Source: Mesorhizobium sp. SOD10 (lineage in GTDB: Bacteria; Pseudomonadota; Alphaproteobacteria; Rhizobiales; Rhizobiaceae). From it: a stretch of DNA of 64,000 nt. The stretch is taken from contig CCNA01000045.1 in assembly GCA_000824805.1 (NCBI GenBank), forward strand, positions 124,001 to 188,000, read 5' to 3'. A program made the translations under genes and the position numbers. The notes under the pieces were generated by a model. The model searched no databases, was not told the origin of the DNA, and saw only the letters and a list, made by a program, of their open reading frames with translations. Positions 7,736 through 15,909 of this stretch are shown here, one piece after another (the first letter of the stretch is position 1; each line of letters begins with the position of its first letter).

Positions 7736-8718
7736 GGCGACGCGTTCCGGGTCCAGATCCTTTGCGTCGTCCAGCGATCTTCTGCTCCCCAGCCGTATTT
7801 GTAACTCTCGCGGCCGCGCAGAAAGTCGAACTCCCGTGCCCCCTCACGGGCGGCTTCAGCAATGGCCTTGCCGATCAGGATCGCTCCGGGGCTCTCCTGC
7901 GCATAAGCGGGGTCGAAGCCACCGAGATAGGCATATGCGCGACCACGATGATGGAACCCGTAATACGCGCCAACGACAGTATCGCCGATCTCGATCAACC
8001 AGCACCTGGCCAGCCCGTTCGCGGCAAGGCGAGGCAGTGCACTCCTGTGGAAACCCTGTGCGATGTCGTTGAGTACACCCTGTCCGACCCAACGGGCGCG
8101 GTGCAGTCGGACCAGCTGATCCATGAATGTCTTCGGATCGGCCTCGCATCGCTCGATGGCTACCCGCCCTCGTCGTTGCGCGGCTCTTTCGGCGCGGCGC
8201 AGTTGACGCCGTCGCCGGGAAGGTATCGAGCGTGCGAACGTCTCACCGCCGGCAAGCGAAAGCACTGGGCAAGCGGCATGGTTTGAAGATCGGCTCTCCA
8301 TGACGTTCGGCAGGCTGAGGTGAAGGGAGGCAGCCCCGGCCGGCAGATCCGGCAAGATCCATTGCGACCACTCCAGCGACAGCGTGGCCTCGGCAATAGC
8401 GGCGTTTACAGCTGCCTCTTGGCTTGGCGCGCAAAGGATATCGAGATAATCGCTCAGCGAAATTCCGACCGGCAGCAGTAGCCAGCCGGATCCGCGCGCT
8501 TCGCGATAGAGGGGCGCCAGGCCGACGAGATCGTTTCCGCTCCACACGGCGATCGCGGAGAGATCACCGGGCGAGAATGTCTGCCACCACGGCAACAGCC
8601 AAGCGGGTGACTGGAAAGGCGTCGCGGAGGCGCTTCGGGACCATAGTGCCCACCAATGCGGCTCGAGGTCATCGAACGCGGCTTGGTCTCGGATGATATC
8701 GGCACGAAGGCCGCTCAC
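7732..8718 (-). CDS. GNAT/FemAB-like acyltransferase
   Basis: 328 residues from the GTG at 8718, chosen because it overlaps the upstream stop as GTGA; a longer frame adds low-complexity arginine-rich residues. The C-terminal half carries the CelD/BioF2-type acetyltransferase pattern: an RRRRQLRRAERAAQRRG helix, MDQLVRLHRARW, LIEIGDTVVGAYYGFHHRGRA and a final YAQESPGAILIGKAI...FDFLRGRESYKYGWG. Proteins of this group occur in exopolysaccharide and glycolipid loci and transfer acyl or aminoacyl groups. Both ends are coupled to neighbours by overlapping start/stop codons, so it acts in the same pathway. Acceptor unknown. Confidence 0.85.
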   Translation of the reverse strand: MSGLRADIIRDQAAFDDLEPHWWALWSRSASATPFQSPAWLLPWWQTFSPGDLSAIAVWSGNDLVGLAPLYREARGSGWLLLPVGISLSDYLDILCAPSQEAAVNAAIAEATLSLEWSQWILPDLPAGAASLHLSLPNVMESRSSNHAACPVLSLAGGETFARSIPSRRRRQLRRAERAAQRRGRVAIERCEADPKTFMDQLVRLHRARWVGQGVLNDIAQGFHRSALPRLAANGLARCWLIEIGDTVVGAYYGFHHRGRAYAYLGGFDPAYAQESPGAILIGKAIAEAAREGAREFDFLRGRESYKYGWGAEDRWTTQRIWTRNASP

Positions 8719-9779
8719 CGCGCGGCCCTCGACGCTGCGCGCGAAGCGCCGAGCTCTGCCAGCGCCCGATAGACTTCCATATAGGCCGAAACCATGCGAT
8801 CGAGTGAAAACCGGTCTCGCGCCTCTGCCCGGCATGTTTCGTTGTCGAGGTCGCCCGCGGCGTCGATAGCTATCGCCATCTCATCGATGTCATTGACCAG
8901 AAAACCTGTCTTGCCGTGCTCGACGATATTGGGCAGGGCGCCATTCGGGAAGGCCACAACGGGCGTGCCGCAGGCGAGGGCCTCCATGGCAACCAGCGAA
9001 CTCGTTTCCGCGGCAAGGCTCGGAACAACCAGGCAGCGGGCTGAATTGAGGAGTCGCCGCTTGGCGGAAAACCCGAGCGGTCCCAGGAAGCGGCGCCGCC
9101 TGTCGAGACGAGGCTCCACTTCGTCGGCGAAATACTGAACATGTGTCTGATAGGGATAGAGTTGCCCCCCTATTGCAAGCGGCACTCCGGCTCGCTTCGC
9201 GGCGTCGATCGCCAGGTGGATGCCTTTTTCCGGGCATATTCGGCTCAACACGAGCGCGAAATTGCGACGCGACCGGGGATCGTTCAGCGCATTGACGTCG
9301 ACCCCGTTTGGAATGGGCGGGATCAGCCTCGATCCTGCCGGCGCTGTGTTTTGCTGCGCGTCGGACACCGCGTGCAGCCACAGGTCGTCACGTGCCGGCC
9401 TCAGAACTTCTTGCGGATACCAGGCGAGCGGCAGATGCAGCGTCACGAGTGTCGGGCCGTCGTCGGGCAGATAGGCGTCGAAATCGATGCCGTGCAGGTG
9501 GACCACGTCAACCGGCCAGCGCGCCCGGGCGGCAGCGATCGCCGCGCGATGCGCGCGCTGGGCGCGGCTCTTTGCCGTCTCGTCGAGCGCGCCTGTTTCG
9601 GCAGGCGTCTCCACCAGGATGCCGGCAGTGCTGGAACCTTCGCAGGCGACGACGATGGAACGATGGCCTTGCCGCACCAGCGCGCGATCCAGTGCCGACA
9701 GCACCTGCTCGGCGCCGCCGACCGCATTGAGGCCGACGGGCGCAAGCGGATAGGCGACGTTGAGCACGGTGAGCGTCAT
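8715..9779 (-). CDS. Glycosyltransferase family 4
   Basis: 354 residues with the GT-B layout. An N-terminal acceptor domain begins LNVAYPLAPVG. The C-terminal donor domain shows LSRICPEKGIHLAIDAAKRAG and the nucleotide-sugar signature MEALACGTPVVAFPNG followed by VEHGKTGFLVND (E-x7-E type). It is a retaining GT4 enzyme acting in the cytoplasm on an activated sugar. The start ATG overlaps the stop of a 62-codon frame upstream (ATGA) and its stop overlaps the acyltransferase start (GTGA). Donor and acceptor cannot be told from sequence. Confidence 0.92.
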   Translation of the reverse strand: MTLTVLNVAYPLAPVGLNAVGGAEQVLSALDRALVRQGHRSIVVACEGSSTAGILVETPAETGALDETAKSRAQRAHRAAIAAARARWPVDVVHLHGIDFDAYLPDDGPTLVTLHLPLAWYPQEVLRPARDDLWLHAVSDAQQNTAPAGSRLIPPIPNGVDVNALNDPRSRRNFALVLSRICPEKGIHLAIDAAKRAGVPLAIGGQLYPYQTHVQYFADEVEPRLDRRRRFLGPLGFSAKRRLLNSARCLVVPSLAAETSSLVAMEALACGTPVVAFPNGALPNIVEHGKTGFLVNDIDEMAIAIDAAGDLDNETCRAEARDRFSLDRMVSAYMEVYRALAELGASRAASRAAR

Positions 9780-9964
9780 GGCTGATCGAGCCGAAGTCCC
9801 TCAGGTTCGCGGCAGTCGTATGCAGGCGCCCGCCGAAAGCGCTCGACCGAACCGGAGAGTGGCGCCAACGTCAGGGTTTGCGTCGCGCGGCTGGCCAGCA
9901 TGGCTTGTTTTCGCCCTGCGGCGAATTCGGTCGGCGCATTTGACGGGTGATCGGCGGACGACAT
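9776..9964 (-). CDS. Small 62-residue ORF inside the operon
   Basis: A short frame fills the only sizeable gap of the operon. It begins at the ATG at 9964, 7 bases after the glycosidase stop, and ends with an ATGA overlap onto the GT4 gene. Composition is polar with several arginines (SVERFRRAPAYDCREPEG), no signal peptide, no membrane helix. No family recognised. Its ribosome site is weak, so it may be a leader for coupled translation of the GT4 gene, the remnant of a permutation or deletion, or a genuine small protein. The exact start/stop fit argues that it is translated. Confidence 0.45.
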   Translation of the reverse strand: MSSADHPSNAPTEFAAGRKQAMLASRATQTLTLAPLSGSVERFRRAPAYDCREPEGLRLDQP

Positions 9965-9971
9965 GGTGAAC

Positions 9972-10904
9972 TCACGCCGCCGAGACCCGCCTCTCGGGCA
10001 TGGCGGCGTCGTCCACAGCCGGGGCATAGCGGCGGATCATGCTTGCACAGAATTCGGCGAATTCTTCGGGCATCTGTGGCGGGCTGGTGTGATGGGGCTG
10101 CAGGCCGCGATGTTCGGGCGTGAAACAAAAGGTGACGGTGACGTCAAAGTCGGTGAGCGCTTCCATCTGGCGATCAAACCAGTCGAGCGCGTTCGGTCTG
10201 AAACTGTCGGCCCAGGAAAGCCCCGTGCGCAGATTGGTGACGCCCAGGCGCTTCATCCAGGCGACGGCGTCGTCCAGCCGATGGTCCTCGAAATGAAACC
10301 ACTGGACCAGCCCCATTTCCGGAGTGTGGCGCAGGAACTCCTCGAGTGCCGGCTTGGGTGTGCCATCCTCGCGCAGCAGACCCATGTAGAAATGACGATA
10401 GTAGGAAGAGCCTTCCACCTCGCGATGCCGCGTCGTCGCTCCCCATGCGTGAGGCAAGTCATAGAGGCTGTACCATTGCACGCGGGGCGCGTGGCCAAGC
10501 AGCAACTCCGCTGTCCGGCGCAGGCCCCAGAGCTGGACCTCCTCGGCGCCGAAACTCGACACGCCGGCTTCGCTGATCCAGATCGGCAGATCGGTGACTT
10601 CGGCGATCTCGCGGAGCTTTTGCGGCCATTCATGAATCTGCCAAAGATTCCAGTCGAGCGGGAAGCCATGCACGGCAACGGCGTCGACGTGATCGAGTAC
10701 TCCGAACCCCTTCATCAGCGACATGAAGCCGGCATCGATCGGCGAAATGCCGCCGAGGACCCGGGTGATCGCCGGGTTTTCGAGACCGATCGCATCGCCC
10801 GCCAGGATCGCCATGCTGGCGAAGCGGCTCCAGTCCGGATCGAGCTCGGGATCCCAATGGGACTTATTGTTGGGCTCGTTCCAGATCATGGCGGCTTCAA
10901 TCAT
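9972..10904 (-). CDS. Glycoside hydrolase, clan-A-like, with circularly permuted motif order
   Basis: 310 residues; the ATG at 10904 has a near-ideal ribosome site (AAAGGAGGAAACG). Typical (beta/alpha)8 retaining glycosidase motifs are present but in rotated order. The acid/base motif IWNEPNNKSHW (Glu10) is at the very N-terminus and the nucleophile-type motif WISEAG (Glu112) follows. The strands that normally precede NEP come last: RLGVTNLRTGLSWAD (about 215), VTVTFCFTPEHRG (about 258) and FAEFCASMIRRYAP (about 280-294). Joining C- to N-terminus would give an ordinary GH39/GH5-like barrel. The gene overlaps the methyltransferase upstream by 8 bases. No signal peptide, so it acts in the cytoplasm, perhaps as a transglycosidase or trimming enzyme of the pathway. 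Activity is inferred from the two glutamates only. Confidence 0.82.
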   Translation of the reverse strand: MIEAAMIWNEPNNKSHWDPELDPDWSRFASMAILAGDAIGLENPAITRVLGGISPIDAGFMSLMKGFGVLDHVDAVAVHGFPLDWNLWQIHEWPQKLREIAEVTDLPIWISEAGVSSFGAEEVQLWGLRRTAELLLGHAPRVQWYSLYDLPHAWGATTRHREVEGSSYYRHFYMGLLREDGTPKPALEEFLRHTPEMGLVQWFHFEDHRLDDAVAWMKRLGVTNLRTGLSWADSFRPNALDWFDRQMEALTDFDVTVTFCFTPEHRGLQPHHTSPPQMPEEFAEFCASMIRRYAPAVDDAAMPERRVSAA

Positions 10905-11658
10905 CGTTTCCTCCTTTCGCCGGATGGACTGCGCCTCCGCCCGCCGGCTCACCGGAGGCACGGCAGAAATAGACCTCGTCTTCAGGGTGAAGCAGGATCT
11001 CGAAGCCGGCGCTGCGCAGCATTGCCTCGATGCAACTGCGGTTCGGGATCCACCAGTTGGTCGGATCATCGGCATAGCGATGCTCGATGAAGTGCAGCTT
11101 CGGGAATTCGGGTCGATCGAACGGCTCGTGCGTCCAGAAAGGGTAGTTTTGTTCGAGCGCTGGGACCTCGCTGCTCCCGCGTTGCATGGATTGGAAAATC
11201 ATCAAGTCAGGCGCGATGTGCTCACGGATCAGATCCAGGGCCAGCAACGGGTGGCGCAGGTGGTAGAAGACACCCATGAAGAGCACGATGTCGAAGGTCT
11301 CGCCGAGAGCGGCGACGTCGTATACCGAGAGCTCGCGGAACTCTATATCGCAATCCGCGATTTCGGCGGCGAAGCGCGCCTGCGTCAGGTAACCCACATC
11401 GAAGTCGATGCCGAGCACACGGTCGGCGCCCCGCCGCTTCATTTCGATCGAATAGAAGCCGGCATTGCAGCCGATATCGAGCACGGACTTGCCCGACAGA
11501 TCGGCCGGGATCGCATCCGCGAACTTCTGCCACTTGATCAGGGGATAATTGCCAAGGAAATGGTCGGGAGCCGTCTGCACGCCCGCCAGTTCCATGTTGT
11601 GGAACCAAGGGCCCAGCGCGTCGATGCGACGGCGTATTTCCGCGGCGGAATGCAGCAT
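10897..11658 (-). CDS. SAM-dependent methyltransferase, CmoB-like
   Basis: 253 residues with a class I methyltransferase core: SVLDIGCNAGFYSIEMKRRGA (motif I), VLGIDFD, a DIVLFMGVFYHLRHPLLAL segment and a conserved C-terminal HFIEHRYADDPTNWWIPN stretch. The arrangement resembles the CmoB/TIGR04290 group found in rhizobial sugar clusters (family number from memory, unchecked). RBS GGAGCCTGAAC precedes the ATG at 11658. It sits between the nucleotidyltransferase and the permuted glycosidase in the operon. A sugar or inositol O-methylation role is inference. Confidence 0.9.
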   Translation of the reverse strand: MLHSAAEIRRRIDALGPWFHNMELAGVQTAPDHFLGNYPLIKWQKFADAIPADLSGKSVLDIGCNAGFYSIEMKRRGADRVLGIDFDVGYLTQARFAAEIADCDIEFRELSVYDVAALGETFDIVLFMGVFYHLRHPLLALDLIREHIAPDLMIFQSMQRGSSEVPALEQNYPFWTHEPFDRPEFPKLHFIEHRYADDPTNWWIPNRSCIEAMLRSAGFEILLHPEDEVYFCRASGEPAGGGAVHPAKGGNDD

Positions 11659-11660
11659 GT

Positions 11661-12464
11661 TCAGGCTCCTTTGCCTGGCGAGAACGGTATTTGCGAGCGG
11701 CTCGACGGCACAAATATCGGCGTGCCGTCGTCTTTCGGCGCATCATTGTTTTCAAGCAGCCGGAGCGCGGTGCGGTAGCCGTTGAAGGTTCCGACATCCA
11801 CATAGGCCGAGCCCGCCTTGACGCCCCAAGCCTCACCTCCGGTGGCAAGATAGGCATTGATCAGCGTTCCGAAATACTCGTCGCAGCCGTCCCGTTCGCG
11901 CCAGAGCGCAGCGAGTCGGTGAAAAATGCGGCCCGGCATCTTGAATGCTCCCCAGACCCAGTTCGTGACAGCATCCCGCTGCTTGACCTGGATCTGCTCG
12001 ACGCGGCCATCCTGATCCACGGCCACGGCGTCAAAAAGCTCCGGCCGGTCGACGGGGAACAGCAGGAAGGACAGCCGGTCGTCCGGAAGATGGCAGAAGC
12101 CGTCCTCGGGAAACCAGATCGTGTCGGGCAGGCCGATCAGCACCGTCTCCTCGGGCGCAACGATCGGCGCTGCGCGGAAGATCGCGTCGCACAGGCCGAC
12201 CGGAGAAGGTTGCGCCACGAAGATGGCGACGGCGCTGTCATAGCCGGCCGCATAGTATTCGAGGATGTCCGACTTGCCCGAGCCGATGATGAAGCAGATC
12301 CTGTCGACACCGTTTCGCACCATCCGGCGCACCAGATATTCGCTGACGGCGCAGGGACGTTCGGTTTGCCCGTCCATTCGACTGCCGACCGGCAGCAGTT
12401 CCTTGGAAAAGCCAAGCGGTTGAATGCGGCTGCCCCGCCCGGCGGCAGGCACGATACCCAACAT
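11661..12464 (-). CDS. Sugar-1-phosphate nucleotidyltransferase
   Basis: 267 residues of the RmlA/GalU-type NTP transferase fold. The N-terminal loop IVPAAGRGSRIQPLGFSKELLPVG is the usual nucleotide-binding signature GxGxR..P...K.L.P. A metal-binding aspartate is suggested by GLPDTIWFPEDG, and GTFNGYRTALRLLE closes the domain. It should activate a sugar phosphate with CTP, TTP or UTP for the glycosyltransferases nearby. The start overlaps the CgeB-like stop as TGATG. The base and sugar specificity cannot be read. Confidence 0.88.
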   Translation of the reverse strand: MLGIVPAAGRGSRIQPLGFSKELLPVGSRMDGQTERPCAVSEYLVRRMVRNGVDRICFIIGSGKSDILEYYAAGYDSAVAIFVAQPSPVGLCDAIFRAAPIVAPEETVLIGLPDTIWFPEDGFCHLPDDRLSFLLFPVDRPELFDAVAVDQDGRVEQIQVKQRDAVTNWVWGAFKMPGRIFHRLAALWRERDGCDEYFGTLINAYLATGGEAWGVKAGSAYVDVGTFNGYRTALRLLENNDAPKDDGTPIFVPSSRSQIPFSPGKGA

Positions 12465-13564
12465 CAGACGGCTTCCTTCAAAGGTTCGCTTGCCTGCGCC
12501 CGAACGGCTTCGTTCAGGATGCGGTCCAGTTCCGCAGCGCGGCGCGCCGATGTGTGTTCATCGAGGACGCGCTGGCGGGCCTGACGGCGCAGCGATTCGA
12601 GCTCCGCATCCGACAAACCGAGCGCGGCGACCACGTCGTCCGTTGAATGTGCAAGCACGATTTCGCTGCCTGGGCTGAAGAAGCTGTCGATGCCCGGCCA
12701 GTCATCGGAAATCATCGCCGCGCCGCAGGCTGCCGCTTCGAACAGCCGGCCGGATGGACACCAGCCCTTGCGCGCCATTGCTTCACGGGTGACGTTCAGC
12801 GTCAGGCGTGAGGAGCAGAAGAAGGCCGGATGGTCGGCAGGCGGCAGATGCCTGACAAAGAAGATGTTGTCGCTCCACGGAAAGTCCTGCGGGTATTGCG
12901 CGCCGCCGATGATGAAGCGGCAACCCGGTATCCGCACAGCCGGAGCCACCAGCAATGTCTCGACGCCCGCCTGGCGATCCTCGGCATAGGTCCCGAGATA
13001 GGACAGATCGCCGGTAAACTCCGGTCTGGGCTGCGCCGGCCGATGGCGGTCGGGGTCGACATGTCCGTAGAGCGGCACGACGAGACGCGCGCCCAGCATC
13101 GTCTTCAGTGCGTCCAGCGCCGGGCCGCCGGTGTAGCTTAGCACCAGGTCGAAATCGCGAAGGCCTTCGGGACCGAAATAGGCTGGTTGATCGCCTTGCT
13201 CGATACGTGCCAGGGTCACCGCGGTGTCGAGATCGTAGAACACCTTCAGTCCGCGGCAGCTCTCTTGCGCGAGGCGGGAAGCTTCAACGGCATCCGGGCA
13301 GTAGGAGGTAACGATCACGACGTCAGCCTCCCGGACCGCGACAGACGCGACCTGCGCGATCTCGTTCCAATGCGGATAAAGCACGACCTCGCCGCCATCG
13401 AGATGATGGAGATCCCTTGCGCCGGCATAATAGGGCACGTCGCGTTCGAAGAAGCTGATGGACCAGCCGAGCGGCGCCAATGCGCGTATCAGCCCGCGCC
13501 AGAGCGTGGCATGCCCGTTTCCCCAAGAGGAAGTGACCGTGAGGCCGAAGATCACCATCCGCAT
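12464..13564 (-). CDS. CgeB-like glycosyltransferase (copy A)
   Basis: 366 residues. N-terminal IFGLTVTSSWGNGHATLWRGLIRAL and ERDVPYYAGARDL, and a C-terminal GT1-type region LRHLPP..., CPSGRLFEAAACGAAMISDDWPGID, then a helical end. This matches the DUF3880/Glyco_trans_1_2 (CgeB, spore maturation-type) family. Three more members lie in the second operon at 22573-25897; the copy at 22573 shares the SSWGNGHAT and RDVPWYA motifs and is its closest relative here. RBS AGGAGCTGTCCG precedes the ATG at 13564. Likely a cytoplasmic glycosyltransferase; sugar unknown. Confidence 0.88.
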   Translation of the reverse strand: MRMVIFGLTVTSSWGNGHATLWRGLIRALAPLGWSISFFERDVPYYAGARDLHHLDGGEVVLYPHWNEIAQVASVAVREADVVIVTSYCPDAVEASRLAQESCRGLKVFYDLDTAVTLARIEQGDQPAYFGPEGLRDFDLVLSYTGGPALDALKTMLGARLVVPLYGHVDPDRHRPAQPRPEFTGDLSYLGTYAEDRQAGVETLLVAPAVRIPGCRFIIGGAQYPQDFPWSDNIFFVRHLPPADHPAFFCSSRLTLNVTREAMARKGWCPSGRLFEAAACGAAMISDDWPGIDSFFSPGSEIVLAHSTDDVVAALGLSDAELESLRRQARQRVLDEHTSARRAAELDRILNEAVRAQASEPLKEAV

Positions 13565-13577
13565 CGGACAGCTCCTG

Positions 13578-14174
13578 TCAGGCGGCTTCGTTCAGGCGAA
13601 TGAGCTTTGAACCCCAGTCGCCATGGACGATGGTCGTGATCGAGGCGGGCTCAATGTCGAAACGGAAGCAGTCGCCGAGCTGAAGGCCAAGGACCTTGCA
13701 CACCGCGGCCTTGATGACATCCGCATGGCTGATCAGCGCAATGCATCGGTTTGGGTTTTGTTGGCGCAGCGCATCCATCAGGCCGATAACCCGCTGCTGC
13801 GTATCCTGCATGGTCTCGCCGTTTGGCGTGCGTGCGTTCTGTCGCTGGTCGTTCCACGTCCGCCAGGTAGCATCGCCATTCAGCTCCTCGAATGTCTTGC
13901 CCGACCACGCACCGAAATCGATCTCGTCCAGCTCCTGACGTATCGAGATCCGCTCGATGCCGCAGGCCACAGCGATAGGCTTCGCGGTTTCCAGGGTGCG
14001 CTTGCGTGGGCTGCTCAAGATCCCGGCAAGCGGCTCCCTCGCCATGCGGTCCGCCAGTTGCCGCGCCTGCGATTGGCCGGCGCGGCCGAGATCGACGTCG
14101 TCGAGGCGCCCCGGCAGATAGCGGCCGACATTGTCGTGCTCCGCATGCCGGATCAGAAAGAAGATCGTGGTCAT
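13578..14174 (-). CDS. Histidine phosphatase family protein
   Basis: 198 residues with the phosphoglycerate-mutase-type catalytic motif LIRHAEHD at the N-terminus (RHxxx, catalytic histidine), the SSPRKRTLETA arginine motif, ELDEIDFGAWSG, and the second histidine in LISHADV. The ATG at 14174 overlaps the stop of the inositol-phosphate synthase gene (ATGA). In bacteria such proteins act as small-molecule phosphatases. The direct coupling suggests it removes phosphate from inositol phosphate or a derived sugar phosphate; that substrate is inference. Confidence 0.9.
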   Translation of the reverse strand: MTTIFFLIRHAEHDNVGRYLPGRLDDVDLGRAGQSQARQLADRMAREPLAGILSSPRKRTLETAKPIAVACGIERISIRQELDEIDFGAWSGKTFEELNGDATWRTWNDQRQNARTPNGETMQDTQQRVIGLMDALRQQNPNRCIALISHADVIKAAVCKVLGLQLGDCFRFDIEPASITTIVHGDWGSKLIRLNEAA

Positions 14175-15274
14175 TCGGCGGCGTCGAGCATCGGCTCGTC
14201 CCTGCCGGCGATGAAGGCAAGCGTGCGCAGGCGGGCCTCGGCGTCGGTGAACTGCTCCGGTGGCGACTTCATGAAGTAGCTGCAAGGCCCGGTGAGTGCC
14301 CCTGCAATGCCGCGATCGAGGGCAAGCTTGGCGCATCGCACGGCATCGATCACCACGCCGGCGGAGTTGGGCGAATCCCATACCTCCAGCTTCAGCTCGG
14401 CATTCAGCGGCACACCGCCGAAAGTCGTGCCTTCGACGCGGATATAGGCCCATTTGCGATCGGTGAGCCAAGGTACATGGTCGCTGGGTCCGACATGGAT
14501 ATTGCCCGGTTCGAGCGGAACATCGATCTGGCTGGTGACCGATTGCGTCTTGGAGATCTTCTTGGATTCCAGCCGCTCCCGCTCCAACATGTTGAGAAAG
14601 TCTGTGTTGCCGCCGAAATTGAGCTGGTAGGTGCGATCAATGCGCACGCCGCGCTCCCGAAACAGATTGGCGAGCAGCCGGTGAACGATGGTGGCACCCA
14701 CCTGGCTTTTGATGTCGTCACCGACGAGGGGGAGGCCACGCTCCTCGAAACGCTGTCGCCACTCCGGCCGCGAAGCGATGAAGACCGGTATACAGTTCAC
14801 GAATGCGCAGCCGGCTGCGAGCGCGCATTCGGCATAGAAACGGGTCGCCGCCTCAGAGCCGACCGGCAGATACGAAACCAGTACCTCGGCCCCGCTTTCC
14901 CGGAGGCTCGCGGTCACGTCGACGACCGGTTCATCCGCTTCCTCGATTTCATCGCGCAGATATCTGCCGATGCCGTCGAGCGTCGGTCCGCGTTCCACAT
15001 CGACACCGATCGGAGCCACATCGGCAAACCGGAAAGTGTTGTTCGGGGCGCTGTAGATCGCTTCGGCCACATCGCGTCCTACCTTGCCCTTTGCGACGTC
15101 AAAGGCGCAGGCGACCTCGATGTCCTCGACATGATAGCCGCCGAGATCCGCATGCATCAGCCCCGGTATCGGCTCGTTGCTTTTTGCCTGGCGATAGTAG
15201 GTAAGGCCTTGCACAAGGGAGGATGCGCAATTGCCGACGCCGACGATGCCGATGCGAACTTTCTTCGATGTCAC
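14171..15274 (-). CDS. myo-Inositol-1(3)-phosphate synthase
   Basis: 367 residues. NAD-binding IGIVGVGNCASSLVQGL at the N-terminus, SYLPVGSEAATRFY, GDDIKSQVGATIVHR, the family-typical YQLNFGGNTDFLNM and SKTQSVTSQ, and a lysine-rich end. These match the short prokaryotic (actinobacterial-type) inositol-phosphate synthases that cyclise glucose-6-phosphate to myo-inositol-phosphate. The start is GTG at 15274. As first gene of the minus-strand operon it probably sets the inositol moiety of the product. An EcfG-type promoter lies 44-68 bases upstream. Confidence 0.92.
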   Translation of the reverse strand: MTSKKVRIGIVGVGNCASSLVQGLTYYRQAKSNEPIPGLMHADLGGYHVEDIEVACAFDVAKGKVGRDVAEAIYSAPNNTFRFADVAPIGVDVERGPTLDGIGRYLRDEIEEADEPVVDVTASLRESGAEVLVSYLPVGSEAATRFYAECALAAGCAFVNCIPVFIASRPEWRQRFEERGLPLVGDDIKSQVGATIVHRLLANLFRERGVRIDRTYQLNFGGNTDFLNMLERERLESKKISKTQSVTSQIDVPLEPGNIHVGPSDHVPWLTDRKWAYIRVEGTTFGGVPLNAELKLEVWDSPNSAGVVIDAVRCAKLALDRGIAGALTGPCSYFMKSPPEQFTDAEARLRTLAFIAGRDEPMLDAAE

Positions 15275-15317
15275 GAAACCGCCGCCTCTGCCGTTGGAGG
15301 TAAGTTCCTGGCCGCCG

Positions 15318-15342
15318 AACTAGGACTGGCAAGGAATGTTCC
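15318..15342 (-). promoter_or_regulatory. Candidate EcfG-type promoter of the inositol-phosphate synthase operon
   Basis: Minus-strand GGAAC-N16-AGTTCGG, 44 bases before the GTG at 15274, in the gap between this operon and the divergent cytochrome genes. Confidence 0.65.
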
Positions 15343-15456
15343 TTCCCGTCGGAAAAATTGCTGGGCGCAACGCCGGCCAGCGTTTCCGAAGAAGGCCGGG
15401 CGTGCGGGCGATGGAACCTCGCCCATCTTGCGAAGTTAAGGCGCGGGAGCGTTGTC

Positions 15457-15909
15457 ATGTCCGCAAACACCGGCCTTCTGGTGGGCTGCGCATTTTGGTT
15501 TCTTGCCAAGGGCAGCTGCTGGGCCGCAGCTGAGGAACTCGGGCATCAACGGACGGAGGTCGTCAAACCTCCAATCGCGTCGGTGAGCTTGGCAGCGCCG
15601 CAATTCTCGAACGTAGCCGCACCTCAAGACCCGCCGGGCGGTGGGCTTTCGCTGTTCCTGCGCAACGGTTGCGGCGCATGCCACACCATAAGAGGCACCG
15701 ATGCCCATGGAACGATAGGCCCGGACCTTTCCCACCTCGGGTCGCGAACAGCGATCGGTGCAGGCATTCTGCCCAATACGGAGGAAGCGATTGCGCGATT
15801 CATCGCTCGGCCTGATCTGCTCAAGCCTGGTGTGAAAATGCCGGCATTCGATATGCTGCCGCAAATCGAAATCCGGATGATCGCGCGATATTTGAAAGCC
15901 TTGCAGTGA
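15457..15909 (+). CDS. Class I c-type cytochrome, mono-haem
   Basis: 150 residues from the ATG at 15457. A hydrophobic leader (MSANTGLLVGCAFWFLAKGS, AxA-like end) directs export. One haem site, NGCGACHTIRG, lies near residue 70, and a distal methionine is seen in KPGVKMPAFDML. The fold resembles the cytochrome c domain fused to CoxII in other oxidases. It is the first gene of a plus-strand oxidase cluster, and its stop overlaps the next start (GTGA). Likely electron donor to the oxidase, periplasmic. Confidence 0.9.
   Translation: MSANTGLLVGCAFWFLAKGSCWAAAEELGHQRTEVVKPPIASVSLAAPQFSNVAAPQDPPGGGLSLFLRNGCGACHTIRGTDAHGTIGPDLSHLGSRTAIGAGILPNTEEAIARFIARPDLLKPGVKMPAFDMLPQIEIRMIARYLKALQ

Noticed and set aside
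14006..15439. 477-codon plus-strand frame opposite inositol-phosphate synthase
   Set aside because: Shadow of two well-recognised minus-strand genes.
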